A stretch of 64,000 nucleotides of DNA from Nitrospira moscoviensis (GCF_001273775.1 NZ_CP011801.1:2830001-2894000); one strand, 5' to 3'. Positions 9,582 to 21,905 are shown, counted from the stretch's first letter. A program made the numbers and translations. The notes: generated by a model not told the origin, from the letters alone.

Positions 9582-12500
9582 TCATGAGACGGCCGTCGCA
9601 AGCCCGGGCGTAATCACATCCCACTGCTGCGTGGGGCGATACCGGTACCATCGCCGTTCCTCCGGGTCGAGAAGCACCAGATGCACCCACCCGTGGTCAT
9701 ACCACCGCTGGAGGAGCGGATGGCGCTCGATCAAGCCGATCACGCGATCGCGGGGAGCCTCGACGACGGCCAGTAACCGGACCGGTTCGTGATACGGCTG
9801 CTCATCGTTCGCCATGACGCTTTGCCAGGGCAATCCGATCCGCAGGTCGCTCTGGGTCCCGACCATGACGCCCAGATGCCCCACGACGTTATGGTAGATC
9901 TTGTTTCCGGCGCCATAGGTCTCATTGTCCACCGTGGAGAAGTAGTACCCCAGATTGATCCACTCCATCACCTGACCCGGCGCGGTCAGGATGATCTCCA
10001 GCAACTTGCCCGTAGGATCCGCCGTATAGTCATAGGAATGGAGAAAGACCCGTCCGTCGAGATGCAGGCCCCGCGTCAGCCGGCGGCGGCCGACCACGAC
10101 CGCGGCATTCCGGGCCAATCCCCACTCCGGACGGACTTGACTCCAATCGGCGCTCCGCTGCCGAACCAGCGTCTCGACCGTGGTCCGTGCGATCTCCGGC
10201 GCGATGTCCGGGAGCTGCGCCAGGCGCTCCAGCCCAGTCTGCCGACCGGCCGCGGCCAGGTCCTCGATCAAGCGGATCAGGTCTTTCCGGTGCGTCGTCG
10301 GGACATCCTCGAGATCGAACAACTGCACGGCGTCGGTGCACGTGTCGTGCCGCCCTCCGATGAAGCAGGTATCTTCGGGAATGTAGATTCCCTTCTTCTC
10401 CAATTGCCGGCGCACGTCCGGGTTATTCGCCATCGCGGCCAGGAGGCGCACGTTCGGATTGCCTTCGTTGCCGCCGCAGGCGCCGCACTCCAGAGCCGCC
10501 TCGTAGGGATTGTTGTCCACCGTGCTGCCGTGTCCGATGAAGACCACCAGCCGGCCAAAGTTATGGGTCAGGCCCATCATGCGGAGCGCCGTGTCCACCG
10601 TGACGACCTGCTCATCGAGCGTCAACCCCGTCATGGTAATCCGGCTGATCTGAGCGCCCATGCGGCGGCGGCTGACGCCATAGTCGGTCCTGAGCGCGGC
10701 GATGAACCGGGCGGTGTCCGCCGCCGACAGGCCCGTGAGGGACGCCCCCGTGCCGCCGCTTTCCTCCAGCGCCTCCCGGCGCAAGGTGTCGATCAGCCCA
10801 GGGTCGATCTGCGATCCCATCAGGCCGAGCCGTTCGCGCAGGGCCCGACGGATCACCGCGCGATGCTCGGCGGCGAGCATCTCTTCGACCTCGTTCCTGG
10901 CCAGTTTATTGACCGTGAGGGTCGTCGCGATCTTGGGTGCCAACAACTGCGTCAAGGCTCCCCCAACCCATCGCCAGCCTCGAGGGATGAGCGTTTTCCC
11001 GATGAAGGGAAGGGCGAAGAACCACCCGAGGGACTCGACCATGACATAGGGCGTAATGACATGATACTTGAGGTCGTGGAACAGGACATGAGCGGCCTGA
11101 ATGAGTCGCGCGCCCGCGCGATAGCGGGACACGGCCAGACCGGACACGGACCGCGGGATTTCGCGCACCACGTTCTTGCTTTTCATGATGACCGGAAAGC
11201 TATTGATGTCATGATGGAGCCCGAAGGCCCGGAAGCGGATAAAGCAGAGAAAGAACCCCGCAAACCCCAGCGTCTGATAGTCGCCGATCTCCTCCAGGTG
11301 CCGGCGGAACCGCTCCGAACGGGCGTCGATGCAGAAGACCGCCTGCGCGAGCGGGCGCACTTCCTGAACGGGCACAGGGTCCACGGGCGGCTTAACATTG
11401 CGCTCCAACCGTTCAATGAGCGACTCCCGGAACCCCGCCTCCAGCGCCGCCAACCAGCGAGGACCATGCGCCTGTTCCGGAAAGGCGTTCAACCATTGCA
11501 AGAGCCGTTTCAGCTCCGATGGAGGACCGTCCAGCAGCGCCCTCGGGAGGATCTCCAGATGCGCCGCCAGCCTCGCCAGGCGCCAGGCCGCCGTCTTCAC
11601 CGTAGCGTCGTCATGGAGGGCGCCGAGATTGGCGACATACCGGTTCGCTAGGGCCTGCCACGCCTCGCTTCGAGCCGATGGTTCCGTACAGGCCAGCCGA
11701 TCGACTTGCCCCACATCCGCCGATGGGAGCCGGCCTGCGACCCGTTCCCTCCTGAGCAGATAGACCGCCGGGTCCCGATGCATGAATGCGGTGAGGGCCG
11801 CAACGGTTCCTTCCGTATCGAGATGGCGGCGGCAGGCCGCCCTCACCAACTCCTGCTCGTACCAGAGCCGCACCGCGAGATATTGCACGAGGTCGCAGGG
11901 AAAGGCCTTGGCCCATTCCGCCGAGACCGGATCCGGCTGCTCGGCTCGCCACTTGATGAACCCGGCCCAGCCCGGCAAGGCGGTAAGATGGATCGCCAGA
12001 TAGTCGGGCCAGGTTGATTCCGGCAGTCCCATGGTGGTGAGGCTATCCAGAAGGGCATCCTCCGCCCGTTCGGGCAACGCCGCCAATGTGGCCTCGCCGT
12101 GTTCGAGCAGGCCATCGAGCGAGCCAGAGCGATCGTAGCCTGCAAGCGTCTTCCAGGTCCCGTAAAAGGTTTGTCGCTGCCTCGGCATGGGCCAGGCCGC
12201 CTGCCCTTCATCCAAGTAGGCGGCGCACCACTTGATCAGTTCCGAATTGATCGTCGCCCACAGATTGAGTCCAAGTGTCTGATCGCACCACTGGGCCAAG
12301 GAGCAGGTATGAGCCAGCACCGCCCGATCCGCTTGGACCTGGGCCTGGACGATCGCTTCCGAGCTTGAACGATCGAGCACGTGACGCAAGCGATCGGCAA
12401 GGGCTTCCACGCAGTCCCGCTCCGGCTCGTGGTTGACGACGGCATCGACCATCTCGTGCGCCGGGTCCGGAATGCCGTGGATCAAGTGGGCCCGGAGCAC

Positions 12501-12833
12501 ATCCAGATGGGACACCGATTTTCCCCCGATCGTCACGGGCGGCTCGCCGGCCAACGGTGCCAACGCCGCATCGACCTGTTGCCGTGTGATGCGGCCCTCT
12601 CGATAATACGCGCGGTAGTGTTCATTTGGCAGGTATCCGCGCCCGCCCCACCAGGCTTGGGCGCGTCGAATCGCGTCATGAAACTCCAACTCTTCCAGGC
12701 CTACGAGCGGATTGATGGCGATAGCCGTGCGGAGCGGCCAGAGCGGGGGAATGATGTCGCCGGCCAGTTTGACGAGCGCGCGCAGCTCAGCGCGGCGGGA
12801 TTCTGTATAGGGGACGGACTCGAGCGCCTGCAT
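9582..12833 (-). CDS. dabA: DabA-like inorganic-carbon uptake protein, copy 2 (DUF2309)
   Basis: About 1,083 residues from ATG 12833, which has an excellent GGAGGTGAT site; an upstream in-frame start would overlap the previous gene. The zinc site is intact: C501 and D503 in CIDARSE, H768 in IGHGS and C783 in ECGACGG. It is clearly homologous to copy 1 along its whole length (shared WGxRTIxHLDVLRAH-like, GRGYLPNE and RSADWSQVRPEWGL blocks) but diverged in many positions, so the duplication is not recent. It begins 4 bases after the antiporter-like gene, so it is tightly coupled to the membrane subunits. Why two catalytic copies are kept is open: a heteromeric complex, or two pumps with different affinities. 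Confidence 0.92.
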   Translation of the reverse strand: MQALESVPYTESRRAELRALVKLAGDIIPPLWPLRTAIAINPLVGLEELEFHDAIRRAQAWWGGRGYLPNEHYRAYYREGRITRQQVDAALAPLAGEPPVTIGGKSVSHLDVLRAHLIHGIPDPAHEMVDAVVNHEPERDCVEALADRLRHVLDRSSSEAIVQAQVQADRAVLAHTCSLAQWCDQTLGLNLWATINSELIKWCAAYLDEGQAAWPMPRQRQTFYGTWKTLAGYDRSGSLDGLLEHGEATLAALPERAEDALLDSLTTMGLPESTWPDYLAIHLTALPGWAGFIKWRAEQPDPVSAEWAKAFPCDLVQYLAVRLWYEQELVRAACRRHLDTEGTVAALTAFMHRDPAVYLLRRERVAGRLPSADVGQVDRLACTEPSARSEAWQALANRYVANLGALHDDATVKTAAWRLARLAAHLEILPRALLDGPPSELKRLLQWLNAFPEQAHGPRWLAALEAGFRESLIERLERNVKPPVDPVPVQEVRPLAQAVFCIDARSERFRRHLEEIGDYQTLGFAGFFLCFIRFRAFGLHHDINSFPVIMKSKNVVREIPRSVSGLAVSRYRAGARLIQAAHVLFHDLKYHVITPYVMVESLGWFFALPFIGKTLIPRGWRWVGGALTQLLAPKIATTLTVNKLARNEVEEMLAAEHRAVIRRALRERLGLMGSQIDPGLIDTLRREALEESGGTGASLTGLSAADTARFIAALRTDYGVSRRRMGAQISRITMTGLTLDEQVVTVDTALRMMGLTHNFGRLVVFIGHGSTVDNNPYEAALECGACGGNEGNPNVRLLAAMANNPDVRRQLEKKGIYIPEDTCFIGGRHDTCTDAVQLFDLEDVPTTHRKDLIRLIEDLAAAGRQTGLERLAQLPDIAPEIARTTVETLVRQRSADWSQVRPEWGLARNAAVVVGRRRLTRGLHLDGRVFLHSYDYTADPTGKLLEIILTAPGQVMEWINLGYYFSTVDNETYGAGNKIYHNVVGHLGVMVGTQSDLRIGLPWQSVMANDEQPYHEPVRLLAVVEAPRDRVIGLIERHPLLQRWYDHGWVHLVLLDPEERRWYRYRPTQQWDVITPGLATAVS

Positions 12834-12837
12834 CGGA

Positions 12838-13980
12838 TCACCTCCGCGAAAGCCAGGATACCTCCGGCCCATGACCGATCTGGAATCCGTCGGCCGGCAT
12901 GATGGCGCCGGCCGCCAGAACTACGAGGACGACTGCCAGCGAGCAGGCTTCAGACCAGGTGAGGTCACGATACAGCGCGTCCGTTCGAGGTGGACCAAAG
13001 AGAAGTCGTTGCAGGAGGTGTGTCATGAGCCACGACGCCAGGAACCAGAGAACCACCACGCCGGCGAGGCCCGCCGCCCCAAAGGACGAAGGTCCCAGCA
13101 GCAGCGCCATGAATCCCGAAAACACCCCGAACAGCGGAAGCCCCATGACCGCCATCATTAATAAAGTCAGCAGTGTGGCGAACCGTGGCATCGGCCGGGC
13201 GAGCCCGCGTATCTTGTCGATGTCCAGATGACCGAACCGTGTCAGGAGGAACCCGGCGGCCAGCCGAAGCCCGAGCAGCGCCAGGGCGGTCGCGGTCACA
13301 TACAGAGCGGCCGGGGCGGCATTGCCCGTGACGGACAGATGCCACCACGGAACGGCGAGCAAGCTCACTCCAAGGTAGGCTGCCTGCTCGCCTACATGAT
13401 GACCCGCGATCACCTTCATCACTCCATAGAGGGCGCCGAGAAGAGCCGGCACGAAGAGGCCGGTCTGCATCCACGCCGGTAGCGCCGAGCCGACGGAACC
13501 GAGTTCGATGAACCCCAAGAACGGGAGGGCGAACCCTGCAAACACCGCCACGCTCGCCGGCAGGTGTGCGACCGCGCCGACAAACAGCCCGTGAAACGGA
13601 AATAGCGGGAGGGCGGTCGCGTACCCGATGACCTGCAGCACAGTGGCGGCAGGTGGCGGGGCCCAGAGAGACGCGATCAGGCATGCCATCCCCGCGCTGC
13701 CGACGCCCAGCGATCCTCGAACCACAGGACAGGATCCCGCCCTCTTCACGAGCATCAAGCCGGTCATGCCGAAGACCATGGCCAGGAAGACCGCGCGCAT
13801 CGCACCGCCACTGACAACGACACCCAGGCTCAAGCCGAGCAGGAGCAGTGTCTGAATGGACGCGGGTATCCGCTCTTTCTTGAACCCTTGCCCCATAAGG
13901 GCCACGCCTGCGGCAACGACGAGCAGCGCGATCGTCACCCCGACCGAAACATCCAGCGCTACGACCGTGCTTTGCACCAC
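12838..13980 (-). CDS. Short proton-antiporter-type membrane protein (NuoM/MrpD-like)
   Basis: About 380 residues, nearly all hydrophobic, with roughly 12 predicted membrane segments. GTG 13980 or the next codon, GTG 13977, is the start; AGGAGG lies just upstream and favours the second. The core (ALPLFPFHGLFVGAVAHLPASVAVF and later GLPLFGVFSGFMAL) follows the pattern of the proton-conducting subunits of complex I and Mrp antiporters, with a PFHGL motif in place of PFHSWLPDA. It is much shorter than the roughly 500-residue family norm. It sits between the DabB-like gene and dabA copy 2, so it is probably a second membrane subunit of the carbon-uptake complex. The partner role is inferred from position. 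Confidence 0.8.
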   Translation of the reverse strand: MVQSTVVALDVSVGVTIALLVVAAGVALMGQGFKKERIPASIQTLLLLGLSLGVVVSGGAMRAVFLAMVFGMTGLMLVKRAGSCPVVRGSLGVGSAGMACLIASLWAPPPAATVLQVIGYATALPLFPFHGLFVGAVAHLPASVAVFAGFALPFLGFIELGSVGSALPAWMQTGLFVPALLGALYGVMKVIAGHHVGEQAAYLGVSLLAVPWWHLSVTGNAAPAALYVTATALALLGLRLAAGFLLTRFGHLDIDKIRGLARPMPRFATLLTLLMMAVMGLPLFGVFSGFMALLLGPSSFGAAGLAGVVVLWFLASWLMTHLLQRLLFGPPRTDALYRDLTWSEACSLAVVLVVLAAGAIMPADGFQIGHGPEVSWLSRR

Positions 13981-14055
13981 ATCCTCCTAGCCTCGCCCAT
14001 GCCGAACATCTCCTGAGTCACATCACACGCGAGCATCGCCTTGCCATCATGCGCG

Positions 14056-15771
14056 CTAGGGCAGCCACTCGGGAAGCTTCGCGTTCACCCGAAAGGCCCA
14101 GCGAGCCATCGCCTGCACGATCCTCTCGTAGAGGGCGTCGATGAACAGGCGATTCCAGAACCAGACGTACAACCGAGGCATCAGCCCCGCGATCCACCCC
14201 GGCATGAAACTGCGCTGCCCCTTGATATTGGTATAGACCACCACCCAGCCCATCACGACGAACAGCGTGACGGTCATGACAAAGAGGTCGAACAGCCAGA
14301 GCGGAAACGCGGCCACCTCAAAATAGCGCGCGGCTTCCCCCGGCGACGGGTACAGAAAATGGGTGAAGGCCTCCGCGGCCCAGAGATACGTCGCCACCAC
14401 CAGCGCGATGGCGATCACCATCAGCCCGGCGACTTTCCATGATCCCACGGCTCTGAGTCGGTACAGGCTTAAGATGGCCTGCGAGGACGTCACCCAGGCG
14501 AAGAAGAGGAACACGATCGCGCCCTGCTGGCTCTGGAGCGGGATGTGCAGGAGACCGTGGGCCGCGAGCAGAATGGCCAGCGGCAACACCAAGGTCACGG
14601 CTACTCCCGTCAGCCAGGGTAGATGAGGGTGCACATCGACGTCTTCTCGCTCAAACCCCGGTGGGAACTTCGGCTCGCGGCGCGCCTGGTGCACGATATT
14701 CCCTGCGTGGAGAAACAGGGTGGCTTTGAAGATGCCGTGCGCGACGAGGTGGAAGATCGCCAAGGCGAAGGCGCCCAAGCCGCATTCCATGGTCATGTAC
14801 CCCATTTGCCCCATCGTCGAGAAACCCAACATCTTCTTCACATCCGGCTGCGTCAGCATGATGGTGGCCCCCACGATGGCCGTGAGGCCGCCGATGACGA
14901 AGGCGACGTGTAACGTGTCCAGCGCCTGCCCGAACAACGGCGCCAGGCGGTTGAAGAGAAACCCGCCGGCATTGACAATGCCGGCATGCATGAGAGCCGA
15001 TACCGGGGTCGGCGTATCCATGGTATCCGGCAGCCACACGTGCAGCGGGAATTGCGCCGACTTGCTCATGGCCCCGACGAAGAGCAACAACGTCACGGCC
15101 GTCACCGCGTCGATTTCAGGGCCTTGAGGCCAGAGCGACACAACCGCGGCATGCTGAGCCGCGCGTTCGAAGAGCTCCGAAAGCTCCAGCGTCCCGTACG
15201 TGTGGTAGGCCAGCACGACGCCGGACAAGAACGCCACATCGCCCAGCCGCAGTATGATCCAGGTTTTCATGGCCGACTTCACAGCGGGCCCATAGCCGTA
15301 GTTGTGGACCAGCAGCAGATACAAGAGCCAGCTCACCAGTTGCCAGCAGACGAACAGCAGAAACAGATTCGCGCTGGTCACGAGAAACAGAAGCACCGCA
15401 GTGATCAGTCCCAGCAACGCGTAAAAGCGGGCATAGCCCCGGTCGCCCTGCATGTAGTTCCGCGAGTAGAGATGAATGGTCAAGCTCACGCCCGTGATCA
15501 GCACCATCATCACGGCGCTCAGACGATCGAGTTGCAGTCCGAACCGAAACCACGGGCTCGCGGGCAGCGGCAACGACCAGAACAAGGAGGAGAGCGGCGC
15601 CTCTTGCCGGCCGACATTGAACAGCGCCCAGATCGCCACCGCGAACGCCCCTGCCACAGCAGGCACGCCGATTTTGTAGCTCTGGTCCCTGAGACGAGTG
15701 CCGAGGAGACCGATCAGCACCCCGGCGACAAGGGGCAAAAGAGGAGCAAGAATCCAGATCGGGAGGGACAT
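14056..15771 (-). CDS. dabB: DabB-like membrane subunit (NuoL/MrpA-type)
   Basis: About 571 residues from ATG 15771 (AGGAG at good spacing; a GTG two codons upstream is in frame). It is a polytopic protein of the proton-conducting membrane transporter family. The hallmark QFPLHVWLPDTMDTPTPVSALMHAG is present, as is a conserved lysine/glutamate helix region (SKSAQFPLHVWLPD; KATLFLHAGN). DabB is the energy-coupling partner that drives DabA, and an operon with two DUF2309 genes makes that role very likely. It is the first gene of the operon. A proton or sodium translocating role independent of DabA is the alternative for isolated homologues but is unlikely here. Confidence 0.9.
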   Translation of the reverse strand: MSLPIWILAPLLPLVAGVLIGLLGTRLRDQSYKIGVPAVAGAFAVAIWALFNVGRQEAPLSSLFWSLPLPASPWFRFGLQLDRLSAVMMVLITGVSLTIHLYSRNYMQGDRGYARFYALLGLITAVLLFLVTSANLFLLFVCWQLVSWLLYLLLVHNYGYGPAVKSAMKTWIILRLGDVAFLSGVVLAYHTYGTLELSELFERAAQHAAVVSLWPQGPEIDAVTAVTLLLFVGAMSKSAQFPLHVWLPDTMDTPTPVSALMHAGIVNAGGFLFNRLAPLFGQALDTLHVAFVIGGLTAIVGATIMLTQPDVKKMLGFSTMGQMGYMTMECGLGAFALAIFHLVAHGIFKATLFLHAGNIVHQARREPKFPPGFEREDVDVHPHLPWLTGVAVTLVLPLAILLAAHGLLHIPLQSQQGAIVFLFFAWVTSSQAILSLYRLRAVGSWKVAGLMVIAIALVVATYLWAAEAFTHFLYPSPGEAARYFEVAAFPLWLFDLFVMTVTLFVVMGWVVVYTNIKGQRSFMPGWIAGLMPRLYVWFWNRLFIDALYERIVQAMARWAFRVNAKLPEWLP

Positions 15772-16404
15772 GTGCACTCCTATGAGTTCTGCCGCACCTT
15801 CGCGCGGGCCAGATGCGCGACCAAAAGACCTATTCCGTATAAGACGGACCAGACTCCTGACTCTTCTTGGGGGAAACGCTCAGCAAGAAGCAGTCCACTC
15901 CATGAATGGAGAGAGCCGCCGCCATCTCACTGCCTAACTACACAGGCTCGCGTGACTCCTGAAGACCGCTCCGCAAACGCCATCCATCAACTGCCCACCG
16001 AGGGACATGGTCGGAGTGCGACCCCACACGCGACACACGTCGCCGCGTGCACCGATGCACGGCGAACAGGTTCATCCCTTTGCCGGCGCTGGATGAATTG
16101 ATCCTCCTGACCCGTATAGGACATGAGCCGAGAGACCTAGCTTCTTATTATCTTTCATAGAAAGGTTCTCTTTCGCTCTCGCGACAGGGCCTGCCCACGG
16201 CCGATCGGCCATCGAAGCTCAGAGTTATCGAACGGACCGTCAAATCCGGGGAACCGTCAGTGACCACCTGAATCGCAGCCGAGTCAGATACAGGTCCTCT
16301 GCATCGCCCCCAAGTGCAACTCATGGCGCTCTCCTTGGTCAACTGCACCGTCACCTCGGGGGATTCCGCAGTGCAGCCTGTTGCTTCGTTTGGTGAGAAG
16401 AGAC
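15772..16404. other. Upstream region of the carbon-uptake operon
   Basis: About 630 bases between dabB and the radC remnant. It must contain the operon promoter. I searched by eye for a sigma-54 type promoter (TGGCAC-N5-TTGC in minus orientation) and did not find a good one. A minus-strand ORF at 16148-16354 (68 codons) lacks a ribosome site and family signal, so it is not called. Nothing else is recognised. Confidence 0.4.
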
Positions 16405-16681
16405 ATGCGTTCCTACACCCCTCCCCGCTATCGCGTCATGCTGGTGAAAGAATCAGGAGCAACTGGCGGTGACGTCCGGATCAGCGATTCAAATAAAGCG
16501 CACCGGTTTCTCGCTCCGCTCTTCGAGGGACTCGACCGCGAGCATTTCCTGGTCGTGGGCCTCGACGCGAAACATGCCGTCATCGGCATCAACACCGTCA
16601 GCATCTGAGCATCGTTAATCCCCGTGAGGTGTTCAAACCGGCGATCCTCATAAACGCCAGCAGGATGAAAGTAATCCTGGC
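16405..16681 (+). pseudogene. radC: radC/JAB-domain remnant
   Basis: The reading frame from ATG 16405 encodes a segment closely matching the intact RadC-like protein at 34800-35363 (shared YRVMLVKES and EHFLVVGLDAKHAVIGINTVS). Comparison of the two DNA stretches shows a net 13-base deletion near 16597-16600. This puts a stop right after NTVSI while the homologous sequence continues in another frame (SIVNPREVFKPAILINAS). Similarity fades near 16681, just before the catalytic HNHPSGD motif, which is missing. It is therefore a frameshifted, truncated copy with no expected function. It marks an accessory patch together with the neighbouring toxin-antitoxin pair and the broken katG. Confidence 0.85.
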
Positions 16682-16710
16682 TTGTCTGTCATTGGATGCC
16701 ATGCTATGAT
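16682..16710 (+). promoter_or_regulatory. Putative sigma-70 promoter of vapBC
   Basis: TTGTCT at 16682-16687 and TATGAT at 16705-16710 are separated by 17 bases, 30 bases ahead of the antitoxin ATG. This is an eye-found match to -35/-10 consensus and is untested. Confidence 0.5.
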
Positions 16711-16740
16711 TATTATGCCACATTGATTTAGAGGTGACAT

Positions 16741-17022
16741 ATGGCTCCATTCAAGACGCATCTTAGCCAAGGGGGCAGGATTGTCATTCCTGCCGGGTAC
16801 CGGAAAGCCCTCGGACTGAAGCCGGGAGATGATGTCGTCCTCGTCCTCGAGGAGAATGAAGTGCGGCTTGTCACGCCCCGTCAGGCAGTCAAGCGCGCCC
16901 AGTCGCTGGTGCGTCAGTTTGTTCCCAAAGGGCGCGCGCTGGCGGACGAGCTTATGAAAGACCGTCGCCAAGAGGTCCGGCTGGAGAGGAAGAAGCGGGC
17001 AGTGACGGTGAGTCGGTCATGA
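16741..17022 (+). CDS. vapB: AbrB/MazE-type antitoxin (VapB)
   Basis: A 93-residue protein with GAGGTGACAT before ATG 16741. Residues 1-45 form a SpoVT/AbrB swapped-hairpin DNA-binding domain (GGRIVIPAGYRKALGLKPGDDVVLVLEENEVRL shows the family pattern). The charged, helical C-terminus would wrap and block the toxin. It overlaps the next gene by 4 bases (ATGA), typical of a toxin-antitoxin operon, and normally represses its own promoter. The assignment to the VapB group rests on the PIN-domain partner. Confidence 0.88.
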   Translation: MAPFKTHLSQGGRIVIPAGYRKALGLKPGDDVVLVLEENEVRLVTPRQAVKRAQSLVRQFVPKGRALADELMKDRRQEVRLERKKRAVTVSRS

Positions 17023-17402
17023 GGAAAACTGTGCTCGATGCCACGGCCGTGCTTGCGCTACTCAATGATGAGCCCGGAGCAGGCACAGTCGCCTCGTTCC
17101 TGCCACAGGCCGTCATCAGCACGGTCAACCTCGCAGAAGTGGTCGGCAAACTCGCTGAGGCTGGGATGCCTGAAGGAACGATTAAGACCGTGCTTGGCGA
17201 ATTAGGGCTCGTGGTGATTCCCTTTGACGAGGATCTCGCTCTTCGCACGGGCCTTTTGCGTCCTGCCACGAGTAACTACGGCCTCTCGTTGGGTGACCGC
17301 GCCTGTCTTGCTTTAGGGCAACAGCTGCATCGGCCCGTGCTCACCGCAGACCGGATGTGGAAAACCCTCAAGCTTGACGTTGAGATTCAGATGATCCGAT
17401 AA
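17019..17402 (+). CDS. vapC: PIN-domain toxin (VapC-type ribonuclease)
   Basis: A 127-residue PIN domain with the expected acidic active site: D7 in VLDATAVLALL, E40 in VNLAEVV, D93 in LGDRACLALG and D111 in TADRMW. VapC toxins are Mg-dependent ribonucleases that cut tRNA or rRNA and are held inactive by VapB. The ATGA overlap with the antitoxin shows translational coupling. The gene looks intact although genes on both sides are decayed, which fits selection for retaining an addiction module. The RNA target cannot be read from sequence. Confidence 0.88.
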   Translation: MRKTVLDATAVLALLNDEPGAGTVASFLPQAVISTVNLAEVVGKLAEAGMPEGTIKTVLGELGLVVIPFDEDLALRTGLLRPATSNYGLSLGDRACLALGQQLHRPVLTADRMWKTLKLDVEIQMIR

Positions 17403-17514
17403 CGTCTCAACGCCGACTCGGATTGTGGGACTATCCGAGCCATTGAGGCAGCCGCTTGGAAGCAACGGGTTGTCCGTTCGGTTATCCTTCACGAACAGGT
17501 CTGATAACTTATCA

Positions 17515-20050
<2,536 letters not shown>

Positions 20051-20063
20051 CGACCACTTGCTT

Positions 20064-21332
20064 TCATAATCCGTACGCTTGTTTGACGATCTGGATCGGA
20101 TGCAGCGTGGGCCGAATGGCCTGGCTGGCTTGATCGATCTGCAGCGCCGCCAGCGGACAATCGGACACGATGAGATCGGGCTGAGCTTCCTTGACTTGGC
20201 TCACCACTTTACGGGCGATCTTCATAGACATGTCGAAGAACTCTGCTTTGACTCCCCAGGTCCCGTCATGCCCCGCACATCGCTCGATCACCTCCACCGT
20301 GGCGCCGGTCAGCTCCATCAATTCCTTGGATTTGAAGCCGATGTTTTGATCCCGAAGGTGGCACGGAATCTGATAGGCGATCTTGAGTGGACGCCGTTCG
20401 AAGTCCACGTCTAACTTTCCTTGCCGTTTCAAATTCATCAGATATTCGCACACGTCGAACGTATGGGTGCTTACCATGCGGGCGATATCGGTCTTGAGCA
20501 GGTCCGGATATTCCCGCTTGAGCATCAGACTGCAACTGGGGACCGGCGCGATCACGTCGTAGCCTCGGCGAACCCATGGCTCCAGCACCTTCAGGTTCGC
20601 TTGCGCGTTACGTCTTATGGCCGGCACGTCGCCGGTGTCGAAATACGGCATCCCGCAGCACTGTTGCCCCTCCGGAACGATCACCTCGGCCCCGTTTCTT
20701 TCCAGGACCTGCACGGTGGCCCGGCCGATTTCGGTGCAGTGGTAATTCACCGTACAGGTCGGAAACAAGGCGACCTTTGGGCCGGATGCCGAGCGCGAGG
20801 GCGCGCCGGTTGCACGGGACCTGGCCCACCAGCGGGCAAACGTTTCAGATTGAAAGGAAAGGAGCTTGCGATCGAGGTGGATCCCCAAGACCACCTGCAT
20901 CACCCGGCGGATGGAGCTGTTGCGGTTGAGCCAGTTCACGACAGGCGCAAACAGCGTTCCGACTCGTCCAATGAGGTCCGTCCGGATGAGGAGTCGATCC
21001 CGCAACGGCGGAGTCCGTTCCTCCGCGTAGAGCCGTTTCCACGTCGCCATCAGCCGGGGAAAGTCGAGGTCGAATTGGTGCGGCGGCGTGTAGGGACAAT
21101 GATTGAAACAGAGCTTGCAATAATAGCATTCGTCGACGATCCGGCGCGTATCGACGGCCGTTAGCTTGTGGACGTCGCTGTCCACGGCGTCCAACCGGTC
21201 CAGCAGCGTGTTGAACGACGGACAGAGGTTGATGCAGCGCCGGCACCCGTCACAGATATCGAAGATGCGGAGTGTATCCTTCTCCACCGCAGCTCGATCT
21301 ATGCGGTCGTCTGCCAGATCGAACCCTTTCAT
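20064..21332 (-). CDS. Fe-S oxidoreductase with two CCG domains
   Basis: A 422-residue protein related to GlpC and HdrB/D-type electron-transfer subunits. Near the N-terminus are two ferredoxin-type [4Fe-4S] motifs, [13 protein letters not shown] and [13 protein letters not shown]. Two cysteine-rich CCG domains follow: QQCCGMPYF in the first and [10 protein letters not shown] in the second. Such proteins relay electrons from a dehydrogenase or quinone to an acceptor. With rubrerythrin upstream and DUF3501 downstream, it plausibly feeds electrons to rubrerythrin for peroxide reduction; that step is inference. The start at ATG 21332 has only a weak ribosome site (GAGAAAAG). Confidence 0.88.
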   Translation of the reverse strand: MKGFDLADDRIDRAAVEKDTLRIFDICDGCRRCINLCPSFNTLLDRLDAVDSDVHKLTAVDTRRIVDECYYCKLCFNHCPYTPPHQFDLDFPRLMATWKRLYAEERTPPLRDRLLIRTDLIGRVGTLFAPVVNWLNRNSSIRRVMQVVLGIHLDRKLLSFQSETFARWWARSRATGAPSRSASGPKVALFPTCTVNYHCTEIGRATVQVLERNGAEVIVPEGQQCCGMPYFDTGDVPAIRRNAQANLKVLEPWVRRGYDVIAPVPSCSLMLKREYPDLLKTDIARMVSTHTFDVCEYLMNLKRQGKLDVDFERRPLKIAYQIPCHLRDQNIGFKSKELMELTGATVEVIERCAGHDGTWGVKAEFFDMSMKIARKVVSQVKEAQPDLIVSDCPLAALQIDQASQAIRPTLHPIQIVKQAYGL

Positions 21333-21393
21333 GCTTTTCTCGTCCGATCAGCGCCGTCGGATTTATGCACTCGACCCTCCGATTGGCTCCCCG

Positions 21394-21819
21394 CTACGCC
21401 TTCAACGTCTCCAGCCCCTTGTTGAATCGGTTGGCATGCGAGCGTTCTGCCTTGGCCAGTGTTTCAAACCATTCGGCCAATTCCTCGAAGCCCTCCTCCC
21501 GCGCGGTTCTGGCCATGCCCGGATACATCTGGGTGTATTCGTATGTTTCCCCTTCGATCGCCGATTTCAGGTTGGCTTCCGTATTGCCGATAGGAATGCC
21601 GGTGACGGGATCTCCAACTTCCTTGAGGAAATCCAAGTGTCCGAAGGCATGTCCCGTCTCCGCCTCAGAGGTATCCCGGAACAGACCACCGACGTCGGGA
21701 AATCCTTCAATATCCGCGCGCCGCGCAAAGTACAGGTAACGTCGGTTGGCCTGCGACTCCCCGGCAAAGGCTTCTTTGAGATTCTCCAAACTCTTGGTCC
21801 CCTTGAGACTCTTTCCCAT
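21394..21819 (-). CDS. Rubrerythrin (without rubredoxin domain)
   Basis: A 141-residue diiron protein with AAAGGAGG before ATG 21819. The four-helix ferritin-like fold has ligands at E21 (GESQANRRY), E54 and H57 (EAETGH), E91 (GETYEYTQ) and E125/H128 (KAERSH). It should reduce hydrogen peroxide to water in the cytoplasm. It lacks the C-terminal rubredoxin domain with CxxC pairs, so it needs a separate electron donor; the downstream Fe-S protein is the natural candidate. It stands just after the Fur/PerR-type regulator gene, which probably controls it. Confidence 0.93.
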   Translation of the reverse strand: MGKSLKGTKSLENLKEAFAGESQANRRYLYFARRADIEGFPDVGGLFRDTSEAETGHAFGHLDFLKEVGDPVTGIPIGNTEANLKSAIEGETYEYTQMYPGMARTAREEGFEELAEWFETLAKAERSHANRFNKGLETLKA

Positions 21820-21905
21820 GATTCATTCCTCCTTTGATGGTGAACGGTCCATCGTCACGGTCCGCCGGATAGGATGCCTCCATGCGAACCACCATAGTCG
21901 GCCTC

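Noticed and set aside
9789..11651. A 620-codon plus-strand frame
   Set aside because: It is antisense to dabA copy 2, has no family signal and shows the composition of a shadow frame.
16148..16354. A 68-codon minus-strand frame
   Set aside because: There is no ribosome site and no recognisable fold; it is left as non-coding.
15772..16404. A sigma-54 promoter for the carbon operon
   Set aside because: Expected because of the adjacent NtrC-type regulator, but no GG/GC dinucleotide pair with the right spacing was convincing by eye.
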